From Rhizobiales bacterium Ga0077545 (GTDB taxonomy: Bacteria; Pseudomonadota; Alphaproteobacteria; Rhizobiales; Methylopilaceae): a DNA stretch of 64,000 nucleotides. A program made the translations under genes and the position numbers. Below, piece after piece: positions 10,143 to 20,008 of this stretch (its first letter is position 1; each line of letters opens with the position of its first letter). The stretch lies in NCBI GenBank assembly GCA_001464335.1, contig LNEV01000015.1, positions 62,001-126,000 of the forward strand. The letters are read 5' to 3'. The notes under the pieces are model-generated. The model was not told the origin of the DNA. It did no database searches and saw only the letters and a program-made list of their open reading frames with translations.

Positions 10143-11678
10143 GTGCATCGTCGCGACCTTCTGATCGGGGCTGCTGCCCTTCCCTTGGCCTCGGCCTTCG
10201 CTTCGCTGGCGTTGAAAGACGCTTACGCCCAGACGGGCAAACCGGTTCCGTTTTCGGCCTCGCAGGTGCGCCAGATGGCACGCGATCTGGCCTCGAAACC
10301 CTACAAGGAACCGGACACAAGCCTGCCGGATTCGCTGAGCAAGCTGTCCTACGACCATTACCGCGATCTGCGCTTCATCCCGGACAAATCGCTGTGGCGC
10401 GGCACGGATGTGCCGCTCGAAATCCAGCTGTTCCATCGCGGCTTCCTCTACCGCAACCGCGTCAACATCTCGCTCGTCGAAAACGGGCAGGCTTCGCAGG
10501 TCGTCTATTCGCCAGATCTGTTCACGTATGGACGCGTCGAGCCGCAGCCCGAAAACATCGATCTCGGCTTTTCCGGTTTCCGCATTCACGGGCCGATCAA
10601 CCGGCCGGATTATTTCGACGAGATCGCCGTCTTCCAGGGCGGCAGCTATTTCCGGGCGATCGCGAAAGACCAGATCTACGGCCTTTCCGCACGCGGCCTC
10701 GCCATCAAGACGGCCGACGGCTCGGGCGAGGAATTTCCCGCCTGGCGCGGCTTCTGGATCGAGCGGCCCGGCCCGAACGTGAATTCGGTGGTCGTGCATG
10801 CTCTGCTCGACAGCGAAAGCGCCTCCGCCGCCTACCGGTTCACGATACGGCCGGGCGATTCCACCGTGATCGACACCGAGATGGCGCTCTATCCACGTAC
10901 GGACATTGACAAGGGCGGCCTTGCGCCGCTGACCTCGATGTTCTTCTTCGACGCCAACGACCGCATGGACATCGACGATTTCCGCCCCGGCGTGCATGAT
11001 TCGGACGGCCTGGCAATCTGGAACGGGCGCGGCGAGCGTCTTTGGCGACCGCTCATCAATCCCTCGACGCTTCAGATTTCGGATCTTTACGACACCAATC
11101 CGCGCGGTTTCGGCCTCATGCAGCGCCAGCGCGAATTCAGCGACTTCGAGGATCTGGAAGCGCTTTACGAAAAGCGCCCGTCGCTGTGGATCGAACCCAT
11201 CGGCGATTGGGGCGAGGGCGCGGTGCAGCTCGTGGAAATTCCGACCAAGGAAGAAATCCACGACAACATTGTCGCCTATTGGCGGCCGAAGGAGGTTCTG
11301 CGGTCCGGCGGCGAATATCTGTACAGCTATCGCATGCACTGGTGCGCGCAGAACCCGTTCATGCCGCCGGAACTCGCGATCTTTCACAAGACCCGCAGTG
11401 GCCTTGTGCCGAACGACGAAAACCGGCGTCTGTTCGTGATGGATGCGGTCGGCGGGCGCCTGAAGGACATTCCGCTCGACGACCAGATCCGCGCGAGCGT
11501 CTCGACCAATTTCGGCACCATCGAGCACATCGTCGTGCAGCCGAACCCGGAAACCGGAGGATGGCGCGTGTCGTTCCGCCTCGTTCCGTCCGGCGAGCCC
11601 GTGGTGGAACTGCGCGCCCAGCTTCTGCGCGGCGAGGAACGCCTGTCGGAGGTCTGGGTCTATCGATGGACACAATAG
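10143..11678 (+). CDS. opgG: periplasmic glucan biosynthesis protein OpgG/MdoG
   Basis: Needed for making osmoregulated periplasmic glucans from the backbone made by OpgH. 511 residues from GTG 10143, chosen because a ribosome site AGGGCGG stands 7 bases before it and because it places a twin-arginine signal (HRRDLLIGAAALP) at the very N-terminus; an upstream TTG at 10107 would add 12 residues without either benefit. The mature part is the usual beta-sandwich MdoG domain (LSYDHYRDLRF, RPLINP, PIGDWGEG). The Tat signal suggests export in folded form, as for OpgD. Overlaps opgH by 13 bases, so the two are translationally coupled. Confidence 0.93.
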   Translation: MHRRDLLIGAAALPLASAFASLALKDAYAQTGKPVPFSASQVRQMARDLASKPYKEPDTSLPDSLSKLSYDHYRDLRFIPDKSLWRGTDVPLEIQLFHRGFLYRNRVNISLVENGQASQVVYSPDLFTYGRVEPQPENIDLGFSGFRIHGPINRPDYFDEIAVFQGGSYFRAIAKDQIYGLSARGLAIKTADGSGEEFPAWRGFWIERPGPNVNSVVVHALLDSESASAAYRFTIRPGDSTVIDTEMALYPRTDIDKGGLAPLTSMFFFDANDRMDIDDFRPGVHDSDGLAIWNGRGERLWRPLINPSTLQISDLYDTNPRGFGLMQRQREFSDFEDLEALYEKRPSLWIEPIGDWGEGAVQLVEIPTKEEIHDNIVAYWRPKEVLRSGGEYLYSYRMHWCAQNPFMPPELAIFHKTRSGLVPNDENRRLFVMDAVGGRLKDIPLDDQIRASVSTNFGTIEHIVVQPNPETGGWRVSFRLVPSGEPVVELRAQLLRGEERLSEVWVYRWTQ

Positions 11679-13807
11679 GCACAGCTTCCATGCGTGAGGG
11701 AGTTCCGTTCCGCGCTTTGCCCGATGAAACCCGGCTCGACATGCCGGTCCAGTCCCTGCGCACACGGCCGCCCCGCAACGGGCGGCCTCTTTCGCAGCCC
11801 CGAACCGTCTTTTTGCGTCGTGCCTACATCCTATGCGGCACAGCGCTTCTGACGGCACTGGGCGCCCGCGAAATATATCTCGTGATGAACGTTGCGGGGC
11901 TGACGCTTCTGGAGCGCGTGGTGCTGGTCCTGTTCGTGCTTCTGTTCGCCTGGATTTCGTTTTCCTTCGTCAGTTCTCTGGCCGGCTTCGTCTCGCTCGT
12001 CGCCAAAGGCGGCTGGAAACTCGGAATACGGCCGGACACACCCCTGCCCGAACTGAAGGGCAAGACGGCCCTGCTTCTGCCGACCTACAACGAAGAGCCC
12101 ACCCGCATCATGGCCGGGCTTCAGGCCATCTATGAGGACCTCGGAAAAGCCGGCGCCCAGGACAAATTCGACGTCTACATCCTCAGCGACACGACGAACC
12201 CCGATGTCTGGATTGCCGAGGAAGCCGCATTCCTTGCGCTGCGCGACCGCACCGGCGGCCATGAGCGCATCTTCTATCGCCGCCGCCCGAAAAACACCGA
12301 GCGCAAGGCGGGCAACATCTCCGACTGGGTGAAGCGTTTCGGCGGCGCGTATGAGGTCATGATCATCCTCGACGCCGACAGCGTCATGACGGCCGATTCC
12401 CTTGTGCGCCTTGCGAGTGCGATGGAGAACCATCCCGATGTCGGCCTCATCCAGACGCTGCCCGTCATCGTCAACGGAACCACGCTGTTCTCGCGCCTGC
12501 AGCAGTTCGCCGGGCGCATTTACGGTCCGATGATCGCGCACGGCATTGCGTGGTGGCACGGATCGGAAGGCAATTACTGGGGCCACAACGCCGCGATCCG
12601 CACGCGCGCCTTTGCCGAACAGGCGGGCCTGCCAGAGCTGCGCGGCCGCAAGCCTTTCGGCGGGCACATACTGAGCCACGATTTCGTCGAAGCCGCCCTG
12701 ATGCGCCGCGCGGGCTGGGCGGTGCATATGGTGCCCGGCCTTCATGGCTCCTACGAAGAGAGCCCGCCATCGCTCACCGATGTCGCGATCCGCGACCGTC
12801 GCTGGTGCCAGGGCAATCTGCAGCACGCGGCCGTTCTTCCCGCGCGCGGGCTGCACTGGGTCTCGCGTCTGCACATGCTGCAGGGCATCGGCTCCTACAT
12901 CACAGCGCCGCTCTGGCTCATTTTCCTCGCGACCGGCATGGCGATCGCGCTGCAGAACCGATTCACGACGCCGGATTATTTCGGCGACGGCGTGTCGCTT
13001 TTCCCGACATGGCCGGCCCAGGACCCCGTGCGCGCGGCCTGGGTATTCGTGGCGACGATGGGTGTCCTGCTTCTGCCGAAACTGTTCAGCTACATCGCGC
13101 TGCTCGCTGATCCTTGGACGCGGCGGCGCAGCGGCGGCGCCATCCGAGCGTTACTGTCGGTACTTCTCGAAACCCTGATCATGGGCCTGATCGCACCCGT
13201 GATGATGCTGATCCAGTCGCTTGCGGTGTTCGACATCCTGGCCGGGCGCGACAGCGGCTGGAACGCACAGCGCCGCGACGACGGCTCGATCCCGCTGCGG
13301 GACGTTGCGCGCCGCTACATTCCGCACACTCTGTTCGGCCTCGCGGCGGGCATTCTGGCTTACGCCGTCTCGATCAGCCTGTTTTTCTGGATGAGCCCGA
13401 TCATTCTGGGAATGGTCCTCGCGATCCCGCTTGCGGCCTGGACCGCGAGCCGCAATGCGGGCCAGTTGTTCCGCAAACTCGGGCTTCTCCTGATCCCCGA
13501 GGAAAGCGAGCCGCCCGCGGTGCTGACCCGCGTCAACGAACTGGCGCGCCAGCTCGGCGGCGCACCGGACCTGCATCCGATCGACCGCCTCGTTTCGGAC
13601 CCCGTCCTGATGTCCGCACACCGCGCAATGCTGCCGCCGCAGCGTCTGCGCAAGAGCGATGCCGATCTTGCGGTGGGCCTTGCCAAGCTCGAGGAAACGG
13701 AAGGCACGCTTGACGATGTGCGTGCCGAACTCTCGACGAAGGAATTGTCGGCCATCCTGCTCGACGCACGCGGCCTCGACCGCCTCATGACGCTGTCAGG
13801 CCGCTAG
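11666..13807 (+). CDS. opgH: glucan biosynthesis glucosyltransferase OpgH/MdoH
   Basis: Inner-membrane GT2 enzyme that polymerises glucose from UDP-glucose into the linear periplasmic glucan backbone. 713 residues from ATG 11666, which overlaps the end of opgG. TM helices at about residues 50-110, then the cytosolic GT2 domain with LLPTYNE, the DxD metal site ILDADSVM, the acceptor-site HNAAIR, and the Q/RxxRW-type motif DRRWCQGN, then four or more TM helices. It is inserted, on the opposite strand, between cpoB and tilS of the old tol-pal block. No clear terminator is seen before the convergent cpoB stop at 13810. Confidence 0.95.
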   Translation: MDTIGTASMREGVPFRALPDETRLDMPVQSLRTRPPRNGRPLSQPRTVFLRRAYILCGTALLTALGAREIYLVMNVAGLTLLERVVLVLFVLLFAWISFSFVSSLAGFVSLVAKGGWKLGIRPDTPLPELKGKTALLLPTYNEEPTRIMAGLQAIYEDLGKAGAQDKFDVYILSDTTNPDVWIAEEAAFLALRDRTGGHERIFYRRRPKNTERKAGNISDWVKRFGGAYEVMIILDADSVMTADSLVRLASAMENHPDVGLIQTLPVIVNGTTLFSRLQQFAGRIYGPMIAHGIAWWHGSEGNYWGHNAAIRTRAFAEQAGLPELRGRKPFGGHILSHDFVEAALMRRAGWAVHMVPGLHGSYEESPPSLTDVAIRDRRWCQGNLQHAAVLPARGLHWVSRLHMLQGIGSYITAPLWLIFLATGMAIALQNRFTTPDYFGDGVSLFPTWPAQDPVRAAWVFVATMGVLLLPKLFSYIALLADPWTRRRSGGAIRALLSVLLETLIMGLIAPVMMLIQSLAVFDILAGRDSGWNAQRRDDGSIPLRDVARRYIPHTLFGLAAGILAYAVSISLFFWMSPIILGMVLAIPLAAWTASRNAGQLFRKLGLLLIPEESEPPAVLTRVNELARQLGGAPDLHPIDRLVSDPVLMSAHRAMLPPQRLRKSDADLAVGLAKLEETEGTLDDVRAELSTKELSAILLDARGLDRLMTLSGR

Positions 13808-13809
13808 CT

Positions 13810-14766
13810 TCAGCAGCCGAGACGCGACATTTCCCGTGTCGACTGCGCCTTCGCATTGGAGCGCGGATATTTGTTGCCGAGCTCCTGAAGGGTGGCGCAG
13901 GCCTGCTCCTTCTGGTCGATCGCGCCGAGCGTCTGGCCGAGGCGCAGCATGCTGTCGGCGGCGCGGGGCGACTGGCCGTATTTCGTCACGACTTCGAGGA
14001 AGGGCTCGATCGCGTCCGAATAGGATTTGCGCTGATAATAGCTCTCGCCCAGTCCGTACAGCGCATCCGGCACCCGCGCATCGCCGGGGAACTGACGAAT
14101 AAAGCCCTGGAACTGCGTTTCGGCGAATTCCCAGTCCTTGCGCTGCAGGAAGCCTGCGCCCAGTGCATATTCTTCCTCGGCGCTGCCGCTGGGCGTCGCC
14201 GTGACGGGCGCGCTCTGCTGCGGAGGCCGTTCCGCGCCGGGCGGTTGTCCCGGCCCAAGATCGACGCCCGGCAGCGCCGACCCGTCGGGCTGGTTCTGGA
14301 AATCGGGCGCGATCACCATGGGTGCGCCCGGCTCGGCCGGCTGCGGTGCCGGGCCGCCGGTCACCGGGCCGGTATCGAGCGGCGCACCGCCCGGACCGGC
14401 GGGCAACGTGCCGAGATCCTGCGGCCCGGGGGCGGCGATGTTCGGATCGGACGCGCCGACCTGCGCGCCCGGGTATTGCTGCGGAGGCCGCGCACCGGCA
14501 GCGGGCGCCCCGCTCGGCTGGCGGCTGTTCATCCCGCCTGCGGCCGCGCCCGGGGCAGCGCCCTGCGGAAGCTGCTGCTGCAACTGGCGGATCTGGTGCT
14601 GGTATTCCTCGTTCTGCCCGGTGAGCTGGCGAACCTGTTCTTCGAGGCGGTTGATGCGCAGTTGCATTTCGCTGTTGCTCTGCGCGAGCGCGGGGCCAAC
14701 GGCAAAAGCAAAACCAGCGGCAAGAAGAAGAGGTCTGAAGATCATGGAATTTAAGCCCCGGAACAT
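13810..14766 (-). CDS. cpoB: cell division coordinator CpoB / YbgF (Tol-Pal associated)
   Basis: Periplasmic TPR protein that couples Tol-Pal constriction with peptidoglycan synthesis. 318 residues; a start 7 codons later (MIFRPLLLAAG, 14745) gives a cleaner signal peptide ending PALAQ. An N-terminal coiled coil (SEMQLRINRLEEQVRQL) for trimerisation is followed by a long Pro/Gln/Gly linker (about residues 65-185) and C-terminal TPRs (YALGAGFLQRKDWEFAE, DALYGLGESYYQRKSY, DSMLRLGQTLGAI). Last gene of the tolQRAB-pal-cpoB set. Confidence 0.92.
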   Translation of the reverse strand: MFRGLNSMIFRPLLLAAGFAFAVGPALAQSNSEMQLRINRLEEQVRQLTGQNEEYQHQIRQLQQQLPQGAAPGAAAGGMNSRQPSGAPAAGARPPQQYPGAQVGASDPNIAAPGPQDLGTLPAGPGGAPLDTGPVTGGPAPQPAEPGAPMVIAPDFQNQPDGSALPGVDLGPGQPPGAERPPQQSAPVTATPSGSAEEEYALGAGFLQRKDWEFAETQFQGFIRQFPGDARVPDALYGLGESYYQRKSYSDAIEPFLEVVTKYGQSPRAADSMLRLGQTLGAIDQKEQACATLQELGNKYPRSNAKAQSTREMSRLGC

Positions 14767-14881
14767 GGACTTGGGCTAGAGGTCGATACCGGCTGAAATA
14801 GGGCCAAACATGCCCCGGCGCAAACGACAACGGCGCGCCGTGGTGCGGCGCGCCGGTCAAATCACATCACGTTTTCGCCGA

Positions 14882-15376
14882 TCAGCTCGACGGGCCGCCG
14901 AGCACGGTGACGGCACGGCGGTTCTGCGACCAGCACGAGATGTCGTCACACACCGCGACCGGACGTTCCTTGCCGTAGGAAATCGTGCGGATGCGGCCGG
15001 GGTTGACGCCGCGCGAGGCCAGATAATCGCGGGCGACCTGCCCGCGGCGGGCGCTGAGCGCGAGGTTGTATTCGCGGGTGCCGCGCTCGTCGGCGTGGCC
15101 TTCCATCGTAATCTGGTAGCGCGGATACTGGTTGAGCCACTGCGCCTGCTTGTCGAGCGTCGACTGGGCCGTCGCGGTCAGGCTGGTCTGGTCGGTCTCG
15201 AAGAAGATGCGGTCGCCGACATTGACGACGAAATCCTGCTGGCTGCCGGGAGGGCCGCCGGCGCCGTTGGCGCCCGCCAGATCCTGGTTCGTCTTGGAGG
15301 CGCAGGCCGAAACGAGCAGCGCCAGCGCAAAGGCGACGCCAAAAGCGCCGAAACGGTTGAAATTCTGGATACGCAT
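14882..15376 (-). CDS. pal: peptidoglycan-associated lipoprotein Pal
   Basis: Outer-membrane lipoprotein that anchors the outer membrane to peptidoglycan and partners TolB. 164 residues from ATG 15376 (MRIQNFNRFGAF), chosen for the GGAG ribosome site and the lipoprotein signal ending in lipobox LVSAC; longer in-frame starts lack these. The OmpA-C domain has the peptidoglycan-binding pattern EGHADERGTREYN...SARRGQ and ISYGKERP. Separated from tolB by the inserted porin gene at 15623-16246. Confidence 0.96.
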   Translation of the reverse strand: MRIQNFNRFGAFGVAFALALLVSACASKTNQDLAGANGAGGPPGSQQDFVVNVGDRIFFETDQTSLTATAQSTLDKQAQWLNQYPRYQITMEGHADERGTREYNLALSARRGQVARDYLASRGVNPGRIRTISYGKERPVAVCDDISCWSQNRRAVTVLGGPSS

Positions 15377-15573
15377 AACGGAACTCCCCTCAGGCCCGCT
15401 GGAGGACCAAGTTGGCCCCAATTTGATCTTTTCGGGTGAAGGTTTCGTTAAGCGCATTCTTTCACCCCCGATTCAGCACGCGGGTGAGGCGTGCGTTAAG
15501 CATGGCCTGCCCGCTAAAAATGGCGGGAAAGCGACGGGTTTGGCGGTTTTCCCGCAAGATTCCGCACAAAAGC

Positions 15574-15604
15574 AAAAGGCCGCCCCTCAGGAGCGGCCTT
15601 TTTT
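15574..15604 (-). terminator. intrinsic terminator after the Omp25-like gene
   Basis: Ten-bp perfect helix AAAAGGCCGC (15574-15583) with GCGGCCTTTT (15593-15602), 9-base loop. It lies just past the stop of the porin gene at 15623 and upstream of pal. Confidence 0.85.
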
Positions 15605-15622
15605 CTCGACGGAGCAATCCGC

Positions 15623-16246
15623 TCAAAAATGATAGGCGATGCCGGCGCGCACCACGTGGAGCTTTTCTTCAAGCTCGAACGGGCCTTCGCCAGCTTCGAA
15701 GGTCTCCTCGCCGTAGTCGACGTAGAGATATTCGACACGCGCCGACCATTGCTCGGCGAGCTTTGCCTCAAGACCGCCTCCGACCGTGAAACCTTTCAAC
15801 CAGTGAGCGTCATTGAAATTGCCGTTCACATCCACTTCGGCACGCGCCAGGGAAAAACCCGCGGCCGCATAAGCCATGACATTGTCGAAGGCATAACCGA
15901 CGCGAAGGCGTGTGGCCGAAAAGCCCTCCACGGTGACGTTCCCCACCTCGCCCGGATTGTATTCGACGCCATCGGTTATGTCGCTGATGGACAGGCTGCC
16001 ATCCAGTCCGAAGACCCAGCTGCCGGACTGCCAGTTACGGCCATAATACAATCCGCCAAGGCCACCCTCGATTTCCGGGTCGCCGAACACGCTGTTGGGG
16101 CTTTCTCCCTCGCCCCACGCATAGCCGCCCTGAAGACCGACATAATATCCGCTCCACACATCCGCCGGAGCCGCAGCGTAGTCTGCCGCAAAAGCGGACG
16201 TCGCGAATGTGCTCAAAAGCGCAACTGCGCCGATCAACGTTTTCAT
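15623..16246 (-). CDS. outer-membrane beta-barrel protein (Omp25/Omp31 family)
   Basis: 207 residues: signal peptide ending SAFAA (about residue 21), the family start WSGYYVGLQGGYAWG, a string of amphipathic strands, and a C-terminal strand ending in Phe (RAGIAYHF), the BamA recognition pattern. Function: small eight-stranded barrel of rhizobial and Brucella envelopes. It is placed between tolB and pal with its own terminator, so it is an insertion in the normally tight tolB-pal pair. Related in type to the porin at 3835-4620. Confidence 0.88.
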   Translation of the reverse strand: MKTLIGAVALLSTFATSAFAADYAAAPADVWSGYYVGLQGGYAWGEGESPNSVFGDPEIEGGLGGLYYGRNWQSGSWVFGLDGSLSISDITDGVEYNPGEVGNVTVEGFSATRLRVGYAFDNVMAYAAAGFSLARAEVDVNGNFNDAHWLKGFTVGGGLEAKLAEQWSARVEYLYVDYGEETFEAGEGPFELEEKLHVVRAGIAYHF

Positions 16247-16371
16247 AGCAGCCCTTCCCGAAGAATCGATCTGGGCAGTTTAGGCGACTGACGCCGGGCA
16301 AGCACCCTTTTTGGGTTATTTTTGGATCTTTTTTGGATTTTTCCGACCGACTTGTGTCCTCGACGGCACAG

Positions 16372-17664
16372 TCAGGGCAGCGGCGGCGACCACGCAGGGT
16401 CCGAGGCATAGGCCTGCGTCGGCACCTGAAGTTCGTTGTGGCCGGTCAGATCGATCGAATACATTTTCGGCCCGCCGCCCTGATCGCGGAAGAACATCAG
16501 AACGCGCCCGTTCGGCGCCCAGGTCGGGCCTTCGTTGTGATAGCCCGCCGTCAGGATGCGCTCGCCCGAGCCGTCCGGGCGCATGACGCCGATGGAGAAT
16601 TGCCCGCCCGATTGCTTGGTGAAAGCGATGTAATCGCCGCGCGGAGACCAGACCGGCGTGTTGTAGCTGCCCTCGCCGAATGAGATGCGCTGCGCGCCGC
16701 CCCCGTTCGCGCCCATCACATAGAGCTGCGGGCGGCCGCCACGATCGGACGAGAAGACGATCTGCGCGCCATTGGGAGAATAGCTCGGGCTCGTGTCGAT
16801 GGCCGCGCCTTCCGTCAGGCGCGTCGTCTGCTTGGAGCGCACGTCCATACGGAACAGGCTGGCATTGCCTTCCGTCTGCATGGACAGGACGACGTTGTTT
16901 CCATCGGGCGAGAAACGCGGCGCAAACGTCATGCCCGGAAAATTGCCGACCAGTTCGCGCTTGCCCGTTTCGATGTTGAGCATGTAGACGCGCGGATTGC
17001 CGCCTTCGTAGGACATGTAGGTGATGAGCTGGGAGGACGGCGAGAAACGCGGCGTCAGCACAAGGTCGTTGCCGCGCGACAGATAGCGCAGCCCGAACCC
17101 GTCCTGATCCATGATCGCGAGTTTCTTGACGCGCTTGTCCTTCGGGCCGCTCTCCTCGATGAACACGATGCGGGTGTCGAAATAGCCCTTCTCGCCGGTG
17201 ATGCGTTCATAGATCGCGTCGGCGATCTTGTGGGCGATGCGGCGCCAGTTTCCGGAATCGGCCGAATATTGCGCGCCGGTCATCTGCGTGCCGCCGAACA
17301 CGTCCCAGAGGCGGAACTCGGCGCGGATGCCGTTGCCCGACCGCGTCACGCGTCCCGTCACCAGCGCCTGCGCGTTGATGATGCGCCAGTCGGCGAAGCG
17401 CGGCGGGGCGTCGATGTTGACGATGCGCTCGATGAAGGCCGCTTTGTCGATCGGCACGAACAGGCCGGACCGCTTGAGATCCGCCTCGACCACGTTCGAA
17501 ATCTCGCGCGCGAATTCGCTGTCGCCGACAAAATCGGTGATCGCGATCGGCATCGCCTGGATCTGGCCCTGCGTGATGTCCACACGAAGCTGTGCGTGCG
17601 CCGCTCCGGCAAAAGCGGAGCAGGCAACCAGAAGGCATGTCAGAAATCGGGTGGCATTCGTCAT
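16372..17664 (-). CDS. tolB: Tol-Pal system translocation protein TolB
   Basis: Periplasmic component that links TolA to Pal and outer-membrane porins. 430 residues from ATG 17664, with signal peptide ending AAHAQ. The N-terminal domain carries LRVDITQG...[11 protein letters not shown]; the six-bladed beta-propeller has WD40-like repeats ([41 protein letters not shown]). A second possible start, ATG 17709, overlaps the tolA stop as ATGA and would add 15 residues before the signal peptide, which could give translational coupling. Confidence 0.96.
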   Translation of the reverse strand: MTNATRFLTCLLVACSAFAGAAHAQLRVDITQGQIQAMPIAITDFVGDSEFAREISNVVEADLKRSGLFVPIDKAAFIERIVNIDAPPRFADWRIINAQALVTGRVTRSGNGIRAEFRLWDVFGGTQMTGAQYSADSGNWRRIAHKIADAIYERITGEKGYFDTRIVFIEESGPKDKRVKKLAIMDQDGFGLRYLSRGNDLVLTPRFSPSSQLITYMSYEGGNPRVYMLNIETGKRELVGNFPGMTFAPRFSPDGNNVVLSMQTEGNASLFRMDVRSKQTTRLTEGAAIDTSPSYSPNGAQIVFSSDRGGRPQLYVMGANGGGAQRISFGEGSYNTPVWSPRGDYIAFTKQSGGQFSIGVMRPDGSGERILTAGYHNEGPTWAPNGRVLMFFRDQGGGPKMYSIDLTGHNELQVPTQAYASDPAWSPPLP

Positions 17665-17705
17665 GGCGGACCTGGGGAAGAGAGACACGAGCGGCAAAAT
17701 CTGGC

Positions 17706-18713
17706 TCATGTCTCGGGCAAGATGAAATCGAGGGTGACGTTCTGCCAGAGATTGTAATCCTCCGGCGGCAGACGCAGCGGGCGCGAGGTCTGCGTACAGG
17801 AATGCACCGCGCGCATCGCGCTGTCGGCGAAAGCCTGGAAGGCGGGATTGGACGAAGAGCTCTGAAGGCGCGGCTGTCCGACCAGGACACCCTGTTGCGT
17901 CAGGTTGAACTCGATCGTCGCCATCAGATCGCGCATGCCCTCGGTGCCGACCGGCGGGTTCCAGCAATTGTAGAGCTGCTCGCGGATCATGTTGCCGAGC
18001 ATGCTGGACCGCGTGAGCTGCAACTGCGAGGCCGTGCCGCGGGACACGCCGGCCGTCGTGACATCAGAGGCCTGCGCCGCCGCTTGCGGCGTGCGGCCGG
18101 GATCACGCTTGTCGATCAGCGAGGCGATCTTCGTGGGGTCGAATTTCGGCTGCGGCTTTTCCGGCTTCCGCTCGGGCTTTTTGGGCTCCGGCTTCCGGTC
18201 GAGCACCTTCTGGATCGGATCTTCCTTCTTCGGCTCGGGCTTTTTCTCAGGCGGCTTCGGCGCCTCGGCCTGTTTGGGCGCGGGCTTCGGCTCGGGAGGC
18301 GGCGGGGCCTCGGCCTGTTTCGGCGGCTCGGGTTTGGGCTCGGGCTTTGGTTCCGGCGGCGGCGGAGGCGCTTCGGCCTTTTTGGGCTCGGGCGGTGCCG
18401 GTTCCGGCGGCTTCGGCTCCGGCGGAGGCTGGGTCGCCTCGACGTTCTCTTTCTTCTCGGGAAGCGCAGGCTTGGGCTCGGCCTCGACCGGCTCGACCTT
18501 TTTCGCGGCGACCTTCGGCGTGTCCGCGACCTTCTTGGAATTGCGGTCGCCCTTGGTCAGCGCATCGAACTCCGACGGCGTCAGCACTTCGACCGCGACC
18601 GATTCCATGGTCGGCTCGTAGGGCTTGGCGGAGCTGAACCCGACAACGGCATAGGCCAGCACCGCCACATGTGCGACGGAGGACACGACCGTACCGGTGT
18701 TCGGCATCTTCAC
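17706..18713 (-). CDS. tolA: cell envelope integrity protein TolA
   Basis: Inner-membrane protein that transmits TolQR proton energy to TolB/Pal. 335 residues: one N-terminal TM helix (about 10-27), a long Pro/Glu/Lys-rich spacer (residues 60-195, many PEPKP units) in place of the helical Ala-rich spacer of enterobacteria, then the folded C-terminal domain ([26 protein letters not shown]). Two bases after tolR. Gene order tolQ-tolR-tolA-tolB is intact. Confidence 0.94.
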   Translation of the reverse strand: MKMPNTGTVVSSVAHVAVLAYAVVGFSSAKPYEPTMESVAVEVLTPSEFDALTKGDRNSKKVADTPKVAAKKVEPVEAEPKPALPEKKENVEATQPPPEPKPPEPAPPEPKKAEAPPPPPEPKPEPKPEPPKQAEAPPPPEPKPAPKQAEAPKPPEKKPEPKKEDPIQKVLDRKPEPKKPERKPEKPQPKFDPTKIASLIDKRDPGRTPQAAAQASDVTTAGVSRGTASQLQLTRSSMLGNMIREQLYNCWNPPVGTEGMRDLMATIEFNLTQQGVLVGQPRLQSSSSNPAFQAFADSAMRAVHSCTQTSRPLRLPPEDYNLWQNVTLDFILPET

Positions 18714-18715
18714 TT

Positions 18716-19171
18716 TCAGCCCCCTTGCTCGGCCTCGGTGACCAGCGCGACGCGCTTGAAGCCGGCAGCCGAGATCGTGCCCATGACCTTCATCACCTGC
18801 CCGTAATCGACACTGCGATCACCCCGGACGTAGATGCGCTCCTCATAGCCCTGCTTCGTGATCGCATTGAGGCGCGGAATGATCTCCTGCAGCTCAACCT
18901 TCGTCTCCTGCAGGAAAATCTCGCCCTTTTCGTTGACCGTGATCGTCAGCGGCTCCTTCTCCTGATTGAGCGAGGGCGCACCCGTCTCCGGCAAATCGAT
19001 CGGCACGCCGACGGTCATCATCGGCGCCGCCACCATGAAGATGATCAGCAGAACCAGCATGACGTCGACCATCGGCGTCACGTTGATCTCGGCCATCAGA
19101 GCCGCACGGCGGCCTCCGCGCCGCCCGCGACGGCGCCCGCCGCCTCCGCCCTTGATTGCTCCCGCACCCAT
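18716..19171 (-). CDS. tolR: Tol-Pal proton channel subunit TolR
   Basis: ExbD/TolR family, works with TolQ to convert proton flow into motion of TolA. 151 residues: a basic Gly/Arg-rich cytoplasmic start, one TM helix containing the proton-carrying Asp (TPMVDVMLVLLIIFMV), then the periplasmic domain (YIRGDRS-like IYVRGDRSVDYGQVMKVM). The start codon overlaps the tolQ stop by one base. Confidence 0.96.
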   Translation of the reverse strand: MGAGAIKGGGGGRRRGRRGGRRAALMAEINVTPMVDVMLVLLIIFMVAAPMMTVGVPIDLPETGAPSLNQEKEPLTITVNEKGEIFLQETKVELQEIIPRLNAITKQGYEERIYVRGDRSVDYGQVMKVMGTISAAGFKRVALVTEAEQGG

Positions 19172-19863
19172 CAGCCTGTCCGCTCATCGATCTGGCGCGA
19201 CAGGATCGCTGAGAATTCGTCCGCGAAGCCTTCGAGCCGCGAGGCCTGCTTGGCGACCTCGGCTGAGAACTTGTTGTAGAAAATCGTCGCGGGGATGGCC
19301 GCGAACAGGCCGATCGCCGTGGCGAAGAGGGCCTCCGCAATGCCCGGCGCGACGACCGCGAGCGAGGTGTTCTTCGAGGCCGCAATCGACTGGAAGCTCG
19401 TCATGATGCCCCAGACCGTGCCGAACAGACCGATGAAAGGCCCCGCCGAGCCGACCGTCGCAAGCACCAGCAGCCGGCCTTCGAGCCGCTCGATCTCGCG
19501 CTGGATGGTAACATCGAGCACTTTTTCGATGCGCATCTGAAGGCTTGCCACCGCTTTCGAGCCGCCCTCGAAGCTGCGCTTCCATTCGCGCATCGCGGCG
19601 ATGAACAGAGCGGGCATGGAGGTGGTCTGGCGCGGGGCGAGATTGCGGTAGAGCTCTTCGAGGCTCTGGCCGGACCAGAAAACCTTCTCGAAGCGGTCCA
19701 TGTTCCGGCGCGTGCGCGCATAGAGCATGTACTTGTCGATGATGATCGCCCAGCACCAGACGGACGACAGAATGAGCCCCACCATCACGAATTTGACGAC
19801 GAAATGGGCCTGCATGAACAGGCCCCACAGGGACATGTCGATGACCGGGGCAGCGGCTTCCAT
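19171..19863 (-). CDS. tolQ: Tol-Pal proton channel subunit TolQ
   Basis: ExbB/MotA-family stator subunit; three TM helices (about residues 18-40, 130-155, 170-195) with conserved FIGLFGTVWGIM and GIAEALFATAIGLFAAIPA. 230 residues from ATG 19863, preceded by AGAGGTG. Longer in-frame start at 19914 has no support. In related genomes ybgC directly precedes tolQ; here six genes intervene (20009-26039), so the operon probably has its own promoter in the 145-base gap before 20009. Confidence 0.96.
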   Translation of the reverse strand: MEAAAPVIDMSLWGLFMQAHFVVKFVMVGLILSSVWCWAIIIDKYMLYARTRRNMDRFEKVFWSGQSLEELYRNLAPRQTTSMPALFIAAMREWKRSFEGGSKAVASLQMRIEKVLDVTIQREIERLEGRLLVLATVGSAGPFIGLFGTVWGIMTSFQSIAASKNTSLAVVAPGIAEALFATAIGLFAAIPATIFYNKFSAEVAKQASRLEGFADEFSAILSRQIDERTG

Positions 19864-20008
19864 AAATTGCACCTCTTGGCCCGGCGCACGCTTGAAGCCG
19901 GGTCGTCCAAACACTCGTAAAACAGGCGGCGCGGGCTAGATCGCGTCTCAATGCGGCGCAATCACGGCGCAACGCCCTTTCACGCTCCTCCTTCATGATT
20001 TGTTAAGG

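Noticed and set aside
9933..11858. 641-codon open frame on the minus strand
   Set aside because: Opposite opgG, which has clear family motifs. No credible start or domain on the minus strand.
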